The notes under the pieces are model-generated. The model was not told the origin of the DNA. It worked only from the letters and a program-made list of their open reading frames with translations, and ran no database searches. From the NCBI RefSeq assembly GCF_003977755.1, contig NZ_RQWN01000002.1:868001-932000 (forward strand): DNA of 64,000 nucleotides, read 5' to 3'. The DNA is from Haloterrigena salifodinae. Its GTDB lineage: Archaea; Halobacteriota; Halobacteria; Halobacteriales; Natrialbaceae. Positions 9,601 to 17,390 of the stretch are shown in pieces. Within the stretch, counting starts at the first letter, position 1; each line of letters starts with the position of its first letter. A program made the translations under genes and the position numbers.

Positions 9601-10276
9601 CGAGCTGGTCTAAGCGGTCGCGCTTCTCCTCGATCCGCAACTCGGCCTCGTCGATGCGTTCCTCGACGATCTCGAGTTCCTCGAAGGCGTCCTCCTTCTT
9701 CGCGTCGAACTCGGCGACGCCCGCGATCTCGTCGATGATCTCCCGGCGAGCGTGGGGCGTCATGTTGATGATCTCGGTGACGTCGCCCTGCATGACGACG
9801 TTGTACCCCTCCGGCGTGACCCCCGCCTGCGCGAGGAGGTCCTGAATGTCCGAGAGGTTGACCGCGCGATCGTTGAGGTAGTAGTAGGAGTAGTAGTTGT
9901 CCTCGGTCTCCTTGACCCGGCGGCGGATGCGGATCTCGTCGACGTCGCCGACGTCCTCGCTGCCGGCGGCGTTGACGACCTGCGACCGGGTGAGCGTCTC
10001 GTCGGAATTATCGAGGATGACCTCGACGGTCGCCTCCCGTGGGCCGCCAGAGTTATCGCTGTCGTCGTGCCCGGGATTGTAGATGAGATCGGTTAGCTTC
10101 TCCGCCCGAATCCCGCGGGTGCGGGCCAGTCCGAGCGCGAAGAGGACGGCGTCGATGATGTTCGACTTGCCCGAGCCGTTCGGGCCCGTGATAACCGTAA
10201 AATCCTCGTAGAACGGAATTTTCGTCTTTCGGCCGAAGCTCTTGAAATTGTCCAGAACGAGTGCCTTGATATACAT
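6686..10276 (-). CDS. smc: Chromosome segregation ATPase SMC
   Basis: This 1196-residue SMC has every expected part. The N-terminal Walker A is GPNGSGKSN at residues 31-39. A first long coiled coil of Glu/Arg/Leu heptads spans about 170-500. The hinge covers about 515-660 and includes GVHGAVAQLGSVPGEY and GGSGSGSRYSF. A second coiled coil follows. The C-terminal head carries the ABC signature (MSGGEKSLTALAF) and Walker B (FYALDEVDAFLD). It forms a homodimer that uses ATP to compact and organise DNA, with ScpA bridging the heads. It is the first gene of the smc-scpA pair. Confidence 0.97.
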   Translation of the reverse strand: MYIKALVLDNFKSFGRKTKIPFYEDFTVITGPNGSGKSNIIDAVLFALGLARTRGIRAEKLTDLIYNPGHDDSDNSGGPREATVEVILDNSDETLTRSQVVNAAGSEDVGDVDEIRIRRRVKETEDNYYSYYYLNDRAVNLSDIQDLLAQAGVTPEGYNVVMQGDVTEIINMTPHARREIIDEIAGVAEFDAKKEDAFEELEIVEERIDEAELRIEEKRDRLDQLADERRQAMRYRRLRREKEEYEGYKKASELEEKRDELADAEETAAELEDELEDLQRELDERQGTVVRLQEDLEDLNAEIERKGEDEQLRIKSEIEEIKGEISRFEDKIEASEAAIEEAESNRREAFVEIDRKQEQIDDLEDEMREHKLEKASLKSEIQERETERDELEAEIEAVDTEFDELKAELAERKEELEEAKIEKNDLQREQDRLLDEARRRSTEIEEKEAAIEDKREEIPEIESKRNDLERELEKAEKNRENIAGVVDDLKSEKRRIQSDVDELDDEIQAKQQEYAELEANAGESGDTSFGRAVTTILNAGINGVHGAVAQLGSVPGEYAVACETAAGGRLANVVVDDDVVGQQCIDHLKSRNAGRATFLPLTDMSQRRLPNAPSDPGVVDFAYNLVDFDDQFAGVFSYVLGDTLVVEDLETARSYMGDYRMVTLDGDLVEKSGAMTGGSGSGSRYSFTGGGEGQLERVAKQITDLQEERESLREELRGVEERLDDARDRKTDATEEVRSIENERENLAEKRETIEAEIEALEDDLDELEDERESVDERMTEISGEIEEKTAAVEEIEADIEDLETELEDSKIPELTAQIEALEAEIDDREDQIADLDSKLNELSLEKEYAEDAIEDRHDEIEAAQNRKAEHEEQIEEFEEQIEAKEAKLEEKREAVAELEDELTELKEERSELKDELADARAERDQQQDRVNAVESKLEDCRNRVDDLEWEIESLESEVGDYDPEDVPDHETVLEMIDLLQADMEAMEPVNMLAIDEYDEVRSDLEELEDARATLVEEAEGIRDRIEQYETQKKATFMDSYDEIAAQFTEIFEKLSEGTGTLHLENEADPFDGGLTMKAQPGDKPIQRLDAMSGGEKSLTALAFIFAIQRHNPAPFYALDEVDAFLDAVNAERIGEMVDELADEAQFVVVSHRSAMLDRSERAIGVTMQQDNVSAVTGIDLSDGGDAGSEEVPVSD

Positions 10277-10359
10277 TCTCTTAGCGCGCCCTCCATCCCT
10301 GCGGGGAATCGTGGTCGCTGCGGCCGCGATATCGGTGCGACCGAGCCGTGACCACGCGG

Positions 10360-10671
10360 TTATGCGACAATAATATCGTCGCTACCTGAGTCTTCCGCTT
10401 CGTCGGTCGTCGTCTCGTCGTCTGCCTCGGCGTCGGCTGCGGCCTCGGCGACCTCGTCCGGTTCGGCCTCCGCGGTCACGTCGGCGTCCGGTTCGCTGTC
10501 GCCCTCGGTGGCGCGCCGATTGGGAACGCGCGTCGGCGTCTCGGCGTCGAGTTCGGCCTCGAGAACGCGAATGCGCTCCTTGGCTTCGATCAGTTCGTCC
10601 GTCAGTCCCTCCACTGTCGACTCGAGTTCCGCAACCGTCGATTCAAGCTCTTCGACGCGGTTGTTCGGCAT
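10360..10671 (-). CDS. Small acidic coiled-coil protein
   Basis: This 103-residue protein starts MPNNRVEELESTVAELESTV. It forms a leucine/isoleucine heptad coiled coil over about residues 4-45, then a basic patch (PNRRATEG) and a disordered Asp/Glu/Ala tail ending SGSDDIIVA. The ATG at 10671 is chosen because an upstream reading adds only nine residues. It lies 83 bases upstream of smc on the same strand, which suggests cotranscription. A partner role for chromosome organisation is only inference from position. Confidence 0.7.
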   Translation of the reverse strand: MPNNRVEELESTVAELESTVEGLTDELIEAKERIRVLEAELDAETPTRVPNRRATEGDSEPDADVTAEAEPDEVAEAAADAEADDETTTDEAEDSGSDDIIVA

Positions 10672-10798
10672 ACCCTCTAGGGGTCTGTCTGGACACATAA
10701 ACGTACGTCAGACAATACTAGTTGTTCTGGCAACTTCCGAACGCTCGCGACCGTCGGGCCGCGTAACGAGCCGACGACGCCGGGGCAGCCGCCGGCGC

Positions 10799-11107
10799 TC
10801 AGTTATCGTCTTCGCGCCACTTGTGCTCGCATTCGGTACAGATGAAGAATCGCGTCTCGGACTCGTCGGCTGAGCGGATCTGTTGCATGTACCAGTGGGC
10901 GCGGTCGTTGCCGCATTCGGGACAGTGGGCGTCAGTCTCGGGCAGCGAGGTCTCGCCGGAGGACTCGATGATCTCGCTGGCCTCCTGGCTGTCGGTCACG
11001 ACGTACTGATCCGCGTCGCCTTTCGGCTCCGTGTAGCCGCAACTCCCGCACTCCCAGAGGCCGTCGTCGGCTTTCATCATCGAACCGCATTCGTCACAAA
11101 ATTCCAT
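10799..11107 (-). CDS. tfs: Transcription factor S (TFIIS/RPB9-like RNA cleavage factor)
   Basis: This 102-residue protein has two zinc ribbons joined by a linker. The N-terminal one is built from FCDECGSMM and ECGSCGYTE. The C-terminal one is built from HCPECGND and FICTECEHKW, with the acidic RSADESETRFF loop that reaches into the polymerase secondary channel. It stimulates transcript cleavage by backtracked archaeal RNA polymerase. Size and domain order match archaeal TFS. It is on the minus strand, 127 bases before the coiled-coil gene. Confidence 0.93.
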   Translation of the reverse strand: MEFCDECGSMMKADDGLWECGSCGYTEPKGDADQYVVTDSQEASEIIESSGETSLPETDAHCPECGNDRAHWYMQQIRSADESETRFFICTECEHKWREDDN

Positions 11108-11249
11108 CGTTGTCCGGGATACGTCGGCCGAGCGACTTAAGCCACCCGTTCCGTTCCCCCGGCCGTCGCGTCGGCGTCACGGCCGTCGGTTTTCCTCGAG
11201 TTACGGGATCGGGATACACATTCTCACACGCGGCCAGACGGGATTCCTG

Positions 11250-11260
11250 TTTTTATATAG
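11250..11260 (+). promoter_or_regulatory. TATA box of the phosphohexomutase gene
   Basis: A run reading TTTTTATATAG ends 22 bases before the ATG at 11282. The centre-to-start spacing predicts an essentially leaderless mRNA and supports the ATG at 11282 as start. Confidence 0.6.
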
Positions 11261-11281
11261 CCGGTTGTGATACGCTCGGGT

Positions 11282-12622
11282 ATGTTCGGAACGAGCGGTA
11301 TCAGGGGTGCGGTGGGCGACGAGGTGACGGCCGAACTGGCGCTGTCCGTCGGCCGTGCGCTCGCTACAGAGGGGTACGAACGCGTCATCGTCGGTCGCGA
11401 CGTCCGCGAGAGCGGGACGGTTCTGGTCGACGCGCTGACCGCCGGCGTCCGCGAGTGCGGCGGCGACGTCATCGAAGTGGGCGTCGCGCCAACGCCGACG
11501 GTCGCCCGCGGTGTCGACTGGCTCGAGGCCGACGCGGGCGTCGTGATTACGGCCTCGCACAACCCGGCCACGGACAACGGCATCAAACTCTGGTCGCCCT
11601 CCGGCCAGGCCTTCGACACCGAGCGCCGCGAGACCATCGCGAGCCGCGTCGAGACCGACCGGTACGACCTCGCGGCCTGGGACGGACTCGGGAGCCGAAG
11701 CCGGGACGACGGACTGCTCGAGCGTCACGTCGAGGCGATCGCGGACCGCGTCGACGACCTCGACGGGGTGGACGTCGTCGTCGACGTCGGCAACGGCGCC
11801 GGGAGCGTGACCGCCGATGCCCTCCTCGAGTTGGGCGCGTCGGTCCGCACCTTAAACGCCCAGCAGGACGGCCGGTTCCCGGGGCGGCCCAGCGAACCCA
11901 ACGAGGAGACACTCGGGGATCTCCAGGAACTCGTCGGCGCGACCGACGCCGATCTGGGCGTGGCCCACGACGGCGACGGCGACCGGATGGTGGCCGTCGA
12001 CGAACGCGGCCGGTTCGTCCCGAAGGACCTCCTGCTCGCGCTGTTCGCCCGCGAGGCGGTCGGCACCGGCGACCGGGTTGCCGCGCCCGTGGACACGAGC
12101 CTCGCCGTCGACGACGCGCTCGCGGACGTCGGCGCCTCGGTGACCCGCACCGCCGTCGGCGACGTCTACGTCGCCGAGCGGGCGACCGAACCCGACGTCG
12201 TCTTCGGCGGCGAACCCAGCGGCGCGTGGATCTGGCCCGACGAGACGCTCTCTCCGGACGGCCCGCTGGCGGCCGCCAAACTCGCGGCGATGGCCGCCGA
12301 CGAGGGCTCGCTCGCGAATCTGGTCGACGACCTCGAGACCTACCCCATCCGCCGGACTTCGATCGAAGTCGACGACAAGGAACGGGTCATGGAAACCGTC
12401 GAATCGACCGTCCGCGAGCGCTACGACGAGATCGACGCCCTCGACGGGGTCCGCATCGATCACGGCGACGGCTGGACGCTCGTCCGCCCCAGCGGCACCG
12501 AACCCGTCGTCCGTATCACCGCCGAAGCCCGCGACGACGAGCGCGTCGAGGCGCTGTTCGAGGACGCCCGCGAAATCGTCCTCGAGGCGAACGAGGAATC
12601 GGACGTAGCGCCCGCCGAATGA
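11282..12622 (+). CDS. glmM: Phosphoglucosamine mutase / phosphohexomutase
   Basis: This 446-residue alpha-D-phosphohexomutase begins MFGTSGIRGAVGDEV. The active-site phosphoserine loop is near residue 92 (TASHNPATDNGIKLW), the metal-binding loop is DGDGDRMV, the sugar-binding loop is FGGEPSGAWIW, and the phosphate-binding loop is VRPSGTEPVVRI near the C-terminus. It interconverts hexosamine or hexose 1- and 6-phosphates for nucleotide-sugar and S-layer glycan synthesis. GlmM (GlcN-6-P to GlcN-1-P) is the best guess. Archaeal members can also act on mannose or glucose phosphates, so the substrate is not certain. Confidence 0.88.
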   Translation: MFGTSGIRGAVGDEVTAELALSVGRALATEGYERVIVGRDVRESGTVLVDALTAGVRECGGDVIEVGVAPTPTVARGVDWLEADAGVVITASHNPATDNGIKLWSPSGQAFDTERRETIASRVETDRYDLAAWDGLGSRSRDDGLLERHVEAIADRVDDLDGVDVVVDVGNGAGSVTADALLELGASVRTLNAQQDGRFPGRPSEPNEETLGDLQELVGATDADLGVAHDGDGDRMVAVDERGRFVPKDLLLALFAREAVGTGDRVAAPVDTSLAVDDALADVGASVTRTAVGDVYVAERATEPDVVFGGEPSGAWIWPDETLSPDGPLAAAKLAAMAADEGSLANLVDDLETYPIRRTSIEVDDKERVMETVESTVRERYDEIDALDGVRIDHGDGWTLVRPSGTEPVVRITAEARDDERVEALFEDAREIVLEANEESDVAPAE

Positions 12623-12869
12623 GGGACTTCACACGGCAGAGACGTCGTCACGCCGTGCGCTGAACTGACGAGATACCTGTGCAGCGGCGTGCGCTGTCGA
12701 TCGTATCCGAACGCGAGTGAGGATCGATCGCCACTACCGCGCGAGGGATGAGTGAGTGAGCATAGCGAGCGAACGAATCGGCTGGGGAGGAAGTGGAAAC
12801 CCCCGTTGCCAGGAGTCACACACCGCTGGAGAAGAACCGACTCTCGAGTCTCCGCTCGTCGACTATTGG

Positions 12870-14051
12870 CTACCGTTCGCCGGACATCGCCGAGAACAGC
12901 CGTTCCTCGAACTCGTTCCTCGAGATGCCGTCTGAGGGGCTGATTCCGTCCATGTGATCGACCGAGACCTGGCCGCCGCCCATCCGGGCGTGGCCGCCCG
13001 CGTTCGCCATCGGAATGTCGCTGATTGCGTGGCGGAGCGTCTCGCCCATGTGAACCCGATCGTCCCGGGAGCGCCCCGAGAGGTGGATCGTCCCGTCGTA
13101 CTCGCCATAGACGACGACCGCCGTCACGCCCTCTAACTGCATCAGTTCGTCCGCGGCCTGGGGGATCGCGTCGACGTTCGAGATCTCGCCGACGTCGCAG
13201 ACGGCGAAGGGGCCCTCGACGCGTTTCTCCGTGATTGCCGTCGCCTTGACCTGCAGGACGTCGTCGCTGACCTGGGGGTTGGCGACCCGATCGAGCAGGT
13301 CCTCGTCGATGGCGTCGAACAGCGCAGCGCAGGCGTCGAACTCCGCCCGCGAGCAGCCGTTTGTCAGGTGCTTCGTATCCGACTGGATGCCGTAGAGCAG
13401 CCCGGTCGCCAGCTCCGGCGAGATCTCGAGGCCGTCCCCGCCGTTCATCGACGCGCCGAGTTCGTCCAGATACTCGACGACGATGGTCGAGGCGGCGCCG
13501 TACTCCGTCCGGACGTCGGTGAACTCCGTCCCCGCGCCGTTGCCGGGGTGGTGGTCGACGACCGCGATCGGTTCGACGGTCTGGGAGCCCGCGAACCCGC
13601 GGGGCGTGTTGTGATCGACGAGGACGACGGCGTCGGCGGCCAGTTGCGAACTCGCCTCGATGGCCTCGAGGTCCAGATCGAGGACGGTCCGGAACGCCCG
13701 GTTTTCCTGGTGACGAATCTCGCCGGCGTACTGCAGCGTCGCCTCGGTATCGACGGTCTCGGCGATCCGGGCGACGCCCATCGCACAGGACATGGCGTCG
13801 GGATCCGGGTTCGGGTGCATCACCACCGCGACGTGGTCGTACTCCCCCAGCAGCCGCTGGAAGCGAACGCCCGGCGGCCGCCGGAACCAGCTGACGACCC
13901 ACCAGCCGCCGACGACGACCGCGACGGTCGCCACCACGAACAGCGAGAGCATCAGCGGCTCGAGGGACTCGAGGAACTCGCGGAGCGGCCCGACCAGCGC
14001 TGCGCTCGACCGGCGAAACGCGCCGCTGGCCGAGCCGTTCCGAACGATCAT
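12870..14051 (-). CDS. Membrane-anchored DHH-family phosphoesterase
   Basis: This 393-residue protein has one transmembrane segment near residues 34-56, then a DHH domain with HPNPDPDAMS (79-88), VVLVDHNTP and AVVDHHPGNG. A DHHA1 domain at the C-terminus contains GGHARMGGGQVS. DHH/DHHA1 proteins of the NrnA/GdpP type cleave nanoRNA, pAp or cyclic dinucleotides using Mn2+. The membrane anchor recalls GdpP-type phosphodiesterases, but no PAS or GGDEF-like part is present. Which nucleotide is cleaved cannot be read here. It stands alone between a convergent mutase gene and a codirectional epimerase. Confidence 0.85.
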   Translation of the reverse strand: MIVRNGSASGAFRRSSAALVGPLREFLESLEPLMLSLFVVATVAVVVGGWWVVSWFRRPPGVRFQRLLGEYDHVAVVMHPNPDPDAMSCAMGVARIAETVDTEATLQYAGEIRHQENRAFRTVLDLDLEAIEASSQLAADAVVLVDHNTPRGFAGSQTVEPIAVVDHHPGNGAGTEFTDVRTEYGAASTIVVEYLDELGASMNGGDGLEISPELATGLLYGIQSDTKHLTNGCSRAEFDACAALFDAIDEDLLDRVANPQVSDDVLQVKATAITEKRVEGPFAVCDVGEISNVDAIPQAADELMQLEGVTAVVVYGEYDGTIHLSGRSRDDRVHMGETLRHAISDIPMANAGGHARMGGGQVSVDHMDGISPSDGISRNEFEERLFSAMSGER

Positions 14052-14237
14052 ACGTCACCATTAAATCGAATCGACAAGAAATTTCCCCCTCGACGACCCG
14101 AATCGATCGGTCTCGAGGCGAGTTCTTGGTCGCAGCGTCGCCAGCTACTCGGTTCTCGGTTGGCGTGTCGCCGGCCGCTCAGCGCCTGGTCGGAGTACCG
14201 CTGGCCGTTCGATTCTCGTCGGACGTCCTCGAGTGGC

Positions 14238-15140
14238 TCAGATCCCTCGCTCGCCGTCCCGGTAGGCCTCGATCGCGTCCTGATACCCCTCGCGGTAGGT
14301 CGGATACGCGAACTCGTAGCCCAGGTCGCGCAGTTTCTCGTTGGCACAGCGCTTGCTCGTCAGGATGCGCCGCTTGCCGGCCTCGGAGACGTCGTCGTCG
14401 GCCAGTCGCTCCGCCTTCGTCTGTTTGGGCGGCTGCTCGACCTCACACCGCTCGGCCAGCCAGTCCGCGAACTCCCACTTGTGGGCGGGTTCGTCGTCGA
14501 CCACCTGGACGACCTCGCCGCGCGCGCGATCCTCCTCGAGCAGGTAGCGGACAGCCCCCGCGGCGTCGTCGCGGTGGACCATGTTCAGGTAGCCCTCGGT
14601 GACGGGCCCCTCGAGATACCGCTCGAGACGGTAGCGGCCGGGGCCGTAGAGGCCGGCGTAGCGCGCGACGGAACCCTCGAAGCCGTACTCGGCGGGCAAC
14701 TCGCGGGCGATTCGTTCGGCCTCGGCGAGCACCTCGGTCTTCTCGGTCGTGGGCTCGATCGGCGTCGCCTCGTCGACCCAGTCGCCGTCGTGGTCGCCGT
14801 GGACCCCCGTCGACGAGGTGTAGACCAGCCGCTCGGGCGAGTTCTCGCGCCCGCCGAACTGCTCGACGGCCGTCCGGAGCCCCTCGACGTAGACCTCGCG
14901 GGCCGCCTCGGCCCCGCGGCCGCCGCTGCTGGCCGCGAAGACGATGGCGTCGACGTCCGGGACGGCCGCGAGCCCCTCGTGGTCGGTGACGTCCGCCTGC
15001 ACGGCCTCGAAGCCGGCGTCCTCGATCGCCTGAACCCCCTCGTCGGATCGGCGCACGCCGATCGCCTCGTGACCGCGGTCGGTCAGTTGGCGGCCCAACT
15101 CGAGGCCGACGTGGCCACAGCCCAGGATTGCAACGTTCAT
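14238..15140 (-). CDS. NAD(P)-dependent epimerase/dehydratase-like protein (YeeZ type)
   Basis: This 300-residue Rossmann protein starts MNVAILGCGHVGLELGRQL, with a GxGxxG dinucleotide loop at about residues 7-12. Extended-SDR features follow: VDAIVFAASSGG, VYTSSTGVHGDHDG, a GLYGPGRY segment and MVHRDDAAGAVRYLL. The catalytic Tyr-x-x-x-Lys is not clear, as in the YeeZ subgroup, so it may act as a reductase or binding protein rather than a classical sugar epimerase. It lies upstream of the DHH gene on the same strand and downstream of the DUF5791-type gene. Confidence 0.8.
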   Translation of the reverse strand: MNVAILGCGHVGLELGRQLTDRGHEAIGVRRSDEGVQAIEDAGFEAVQADVTDHEGLAAVPDVDAIVFAASSGGRGAEAAREVYVEGLRTAVEQFGGRENSPERLVYTSSTGVHGDHDGDWVDEATPIEPTTEKTEVLAEAERIARELPAEYGFEGSVARYAGLYGPGRYRLERYLEGPVTEGYLNMVHRDDAAGAVRYLLEEDRARGEVVQVVDDEPAHKWEFADWLAERCEVEQPPKQTKAERLADDDVSEAGKRRILTSKRCANEKLRDLGYEFAYPTYREGYQDAIEAYRDGERGI

Positions 15141-15279
15141 ACGTCGACTCGCGGGTGAACGACCATAATATCACTGCTCGAGGAGACGTTTATCGGATTC
15201 TTCACGGCGGAGGAAACGGAGTGTGCAGCGCACGCGGCTCTCGTGTCTTGTCAACGGTCGTCGATCGCCGCGTCCCGAC

Positions 15280-15705
15280 TCAGGGCGCGCCGTCGGCGAT
15301 CACGTACTGGACGTGGACGAATTCCTCAAAGGACATCGGCGCGCGGCGTTCGATCTTCTGCTGGATCTCCTTTGCGTCCATCTCGATCGCGAGCTCGCTC
15401 TCGACGGCGTCGACGTCGAGGACGGCCGTCGTCATCCCCAACAGGAGGTGGTCGCAGGCGATCTCGACCATCTCGTCGGGCTCGGGCTCGCCGTCTGCGA
15501 GCGCCTGGATCTGGGCCGCCTCGAGGAGCGTGAGATCGGGCGAGTCCCCCTCGAGGAGCGCGTCAGCGGTCTCGCGGTCGACGTCGGTCCGACCGACGAC
15601 GGCGTCGACGCCGTGCTGGGTGACGACCGCCCGAAGGTCGTCCTCGTACTCGGCGCGGAGGTCGGCGGGCGAGTCCGGGGCGTTCATCCGTTGCTCGTAG
15701 AACAT
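15280..15705 (-). CDS. DUF5791-type haloarchaeal protein
   Basis: This 141-residue acidic helical protein reads MFYEQRMNAPDSPADL at the start, then LRAVVTQHGVDAVVGRTDVDRETADALLEG and AMEMDAKEIQQ-like C-terminal helices ending HVQYVIADGAP. It matches what I recall of the uncharacterised halophile family DUF5791. A second possible start is the ATG at 15687. The region before the gene is shared divergently with cetZ (142 bases), so coregulation is possible. Confidence 0.7.
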   Translation of the reverse strand: MFYEQRMNAPDSPADLRAEYEDDLRAVVTQHGVDAVVGRTDVDRETADALLEGDSPDLTLLEAAQIQALADGEPEPDEMVEIACDHLLLGMTTAVLDVDAVESELAIEMDAKEIQQKIERRAPMSFEEFVHVQYVIADGAP

Positions 15706-15846
15706 GCCCGGAAGAACGGGCATCGCGTTGAAAGGTATTATTATTGAACCCGCCGGCGGCCCGTCGATGGCTGTCGGCTCGAACCACCGCGTTCGCTGCA
15801 ATTGTCCACCGGAACGTTCAACTGGGCATACTTACATGAGCGTGAT

Positions 15847-16935
15847 ATGAAAGTTGCCCTGATCGGTGTTGGTCAGGCCGGTGGCAAGGTCACTGAACGG
15901 CTCACCCGCTTCGACGCGGAGATGGGTTTCGGAGCCGTTCAGGGCGCGCTGGCCGTCAACTCCGCCGAACCGGACCTCCAGTCCCTCGAGTACGTCGACA
16001 CGCAATTGATCGGCGCCGACCGCGTCAACGGCCACGGCGTCGGCGGTGACAACGAACTCGGGACCGAGATCATGCAGGCGGACATCCAGCAGGTGATGAA
16101 CGCGCTCGACGGCCGCGTCTCCTCCAAAGCGGAGGGGATCTTCGTCGTCGCCGGCCTCGGCGGCGGCACCGGCAGCGGCGGCGCGCCGGTCGTCGTCCAC
16201 CACCTCCAGCAGATCTACGATATCCCCGTGTACGCGCTCGGTGTCCTCCCGGGGCGCAACGAGGGCGCGCTCTACCAGGCCAACGCGGGTCGGTCGCTGA
16301 AGACGATCGTTCGCGAGGCCGACGCGACGCTGCTGGTCGACAACGACGCCTGGCACGAACAGGGCGAGAGCGTCGAGGGCGCCTTCGAGACGATCAACGA
16401 GCGGATCGCCAAGCGGGTCGGCCTGCTCTTCGCTTCCGGCGAGGCCGTCGAAGGAGTTGGTGAGAGCGTGGTTGACTCGAGCGAGGTCATCAACACGCTG
16501 CGGGCGGGCGGGATCGCCGCCCTGGGGTACGCCACCGAAGTCGCCAGCGAGGACAGCGCCGAGAACGTCAACACGGCCATGAGCGTCTCGCGGCAGGCGC
16601 TGCTGACGGGTACCAGCCTCCCGGACGCGACGACCGCCGATTCGGCGCTGCTGGTCGTCGCCGGCGAACCCGACCGCATCCCGCGCAAGGGCGTCGAACG
16701 GGCTCGCCGCTGGCTCGAGGACGAGACCGGCAGCATGCAGGTCCGGGGCGGGGACTTCCCGCTCGAGAGCGACCGACTGGGTGCGCTCGTCCTGCTGGGC
16801 GGGGCGGAGCGGTCCGATCGCATTCAGGAATTCATGGAGCGCGCACGCGAGGCCAAAAAGGCCCAGGAGCGCGAGGCGGAGAAGACCGATCCGGCCGAAC
16901 AGTTCGCCGACGATCGACTCGAGGATCTCTTTTAG
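15847..16935 (+). CDS. cetZ: CetZ, archaeal tubulin-like cell-shape GTPase
   Basis: This 362-residue protein belongs to the FtsZ/tubulin superfamily. The N-terminal nucleotide loop is LIGVGQAGGKV, the tubulin signature is GGGTGSG at residues 105-111, and the T7 loop region is near VDSSEVINTLRAGG. The overall pattern (VLPGRNEGALYQANAGRS, DNDAWHEQGESV) is CetZ rather than FtsZ. CetZ proteins assemble GTP-dependent filaments that set rod shape and motility in haloarchaea. The C-terminus is a basic-acidic helix ending DRLEDLF, a likely partner-binding tail. The ATG at 15847 is chosen because the superfamily start MKVALIGVG follows immediately. Confidence 0.93.
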   Translation: MKVALIGVGQAGGKVTERLTRFDAEMGFGAVQGALAVNSAEPDLQSLEYVDTQLIGADRVNGHGVGGDNELGTEIMQADIQQVMNALDGRVSSKAEGIFVVAGLGGGTGSGGAPVVVHHLQQIYDIPVYALGVLPGRNEGALYQANAGRSLKTIVREADATLLVDNDAWHEQGESVEGAFETINERIAKRVGLLFASGEAVEGVGESVVDSSEVINTLRAGGIAALGYATEVASEDSAENVNTAMSVSRQALLTGTSLPDATTADSALLVVAGEPDRIPRKGVERARRWLEDETGSMQVRGGDFPLESDRLGALVLLGGAERSDRIQEFMERAREAKKAQEREAEKTDPAEQFADDRLEDLF

Positions 16936-17390
16936 CCGCGGTTTCCGACGGACACTCGGACAAGTATTTCGTTTCGGATCCGAAACTGGTCTGCGGGCTC
17001 CGACTCTCCGAGGACGTCGCCGATTAACCAGCCGACCAATAAGAGAGACGAGGGATAACGAGCAGTGTCATTTATAAGCACTCTCGGAACCCATGACACA
17101 GTCCATCACAGTAAGAGGGCGGTCCTGCCAACGGTTTTCAGGGGGTTGTGGACCGGTAGGTTTAAATTGAAGGCGCCAATAGATACGGCTACCAGAACGC
17201 CACCGGGGCGCGTATCGCTCGACGATCGATGACAGGAAATCTTATTCACCGAGGTTTCGCAGATCGTGAGCAGATGCTGTGTACAGCCGCTCGTTTCCGT
17301 TCGACGGTACCCGTCAGACCGACGGGTGTCCCGTCTGTGAAACGGGCGAACATCCCCGGTGCGGGTATGGCACAGAGGTTTGAATAATAC
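16936..17390. other. 455-base intergenic region with tandem TATA-like sites and hairpins
   Basis: No convincing protein gene is seen here. Two strong Box A matches, TTTATAA (17071-17077) and TTTAAAT (17161-17167), face the coiled-coil gene. A perfect hairpin follows, with stem ACCCGTC/GACGGGT and a five-base loop (17309-17327). A second stem, CCCGT/ACGGG (17330-17346), comes right after. The region could be a long structured leader or a small RNA gene. A 25-codon reading from the ATG at 17093 is possible but has no halophile character. Confidence 0.4.

Noticed and set aside
7088-9613. Long plus-strand open frames opposite smc (leucine- or serine-rich)
   Set aside because: They are antisense to the coiled-coil codons of SMC and simply mirror GAG/CTC-rich sequence. 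There is no promoter or domain.
12623-12869. Repetitive GAGTGAGTGAGC/GCGAGCGAACG text between the mutase and DHH genes
   Set aside because: Such low-complexity fragments are common in haloarchaeal gaps. I could not see a matching copy, a stem or a gene here.
17093-17170. A 25-codon plus-strand frame just after a TATA box
   Set aside because: Its composition (Gly, Arg, Ser, Cys) is not halophile-like, and no relative is recalled. It is noted only within the intergenic entry.
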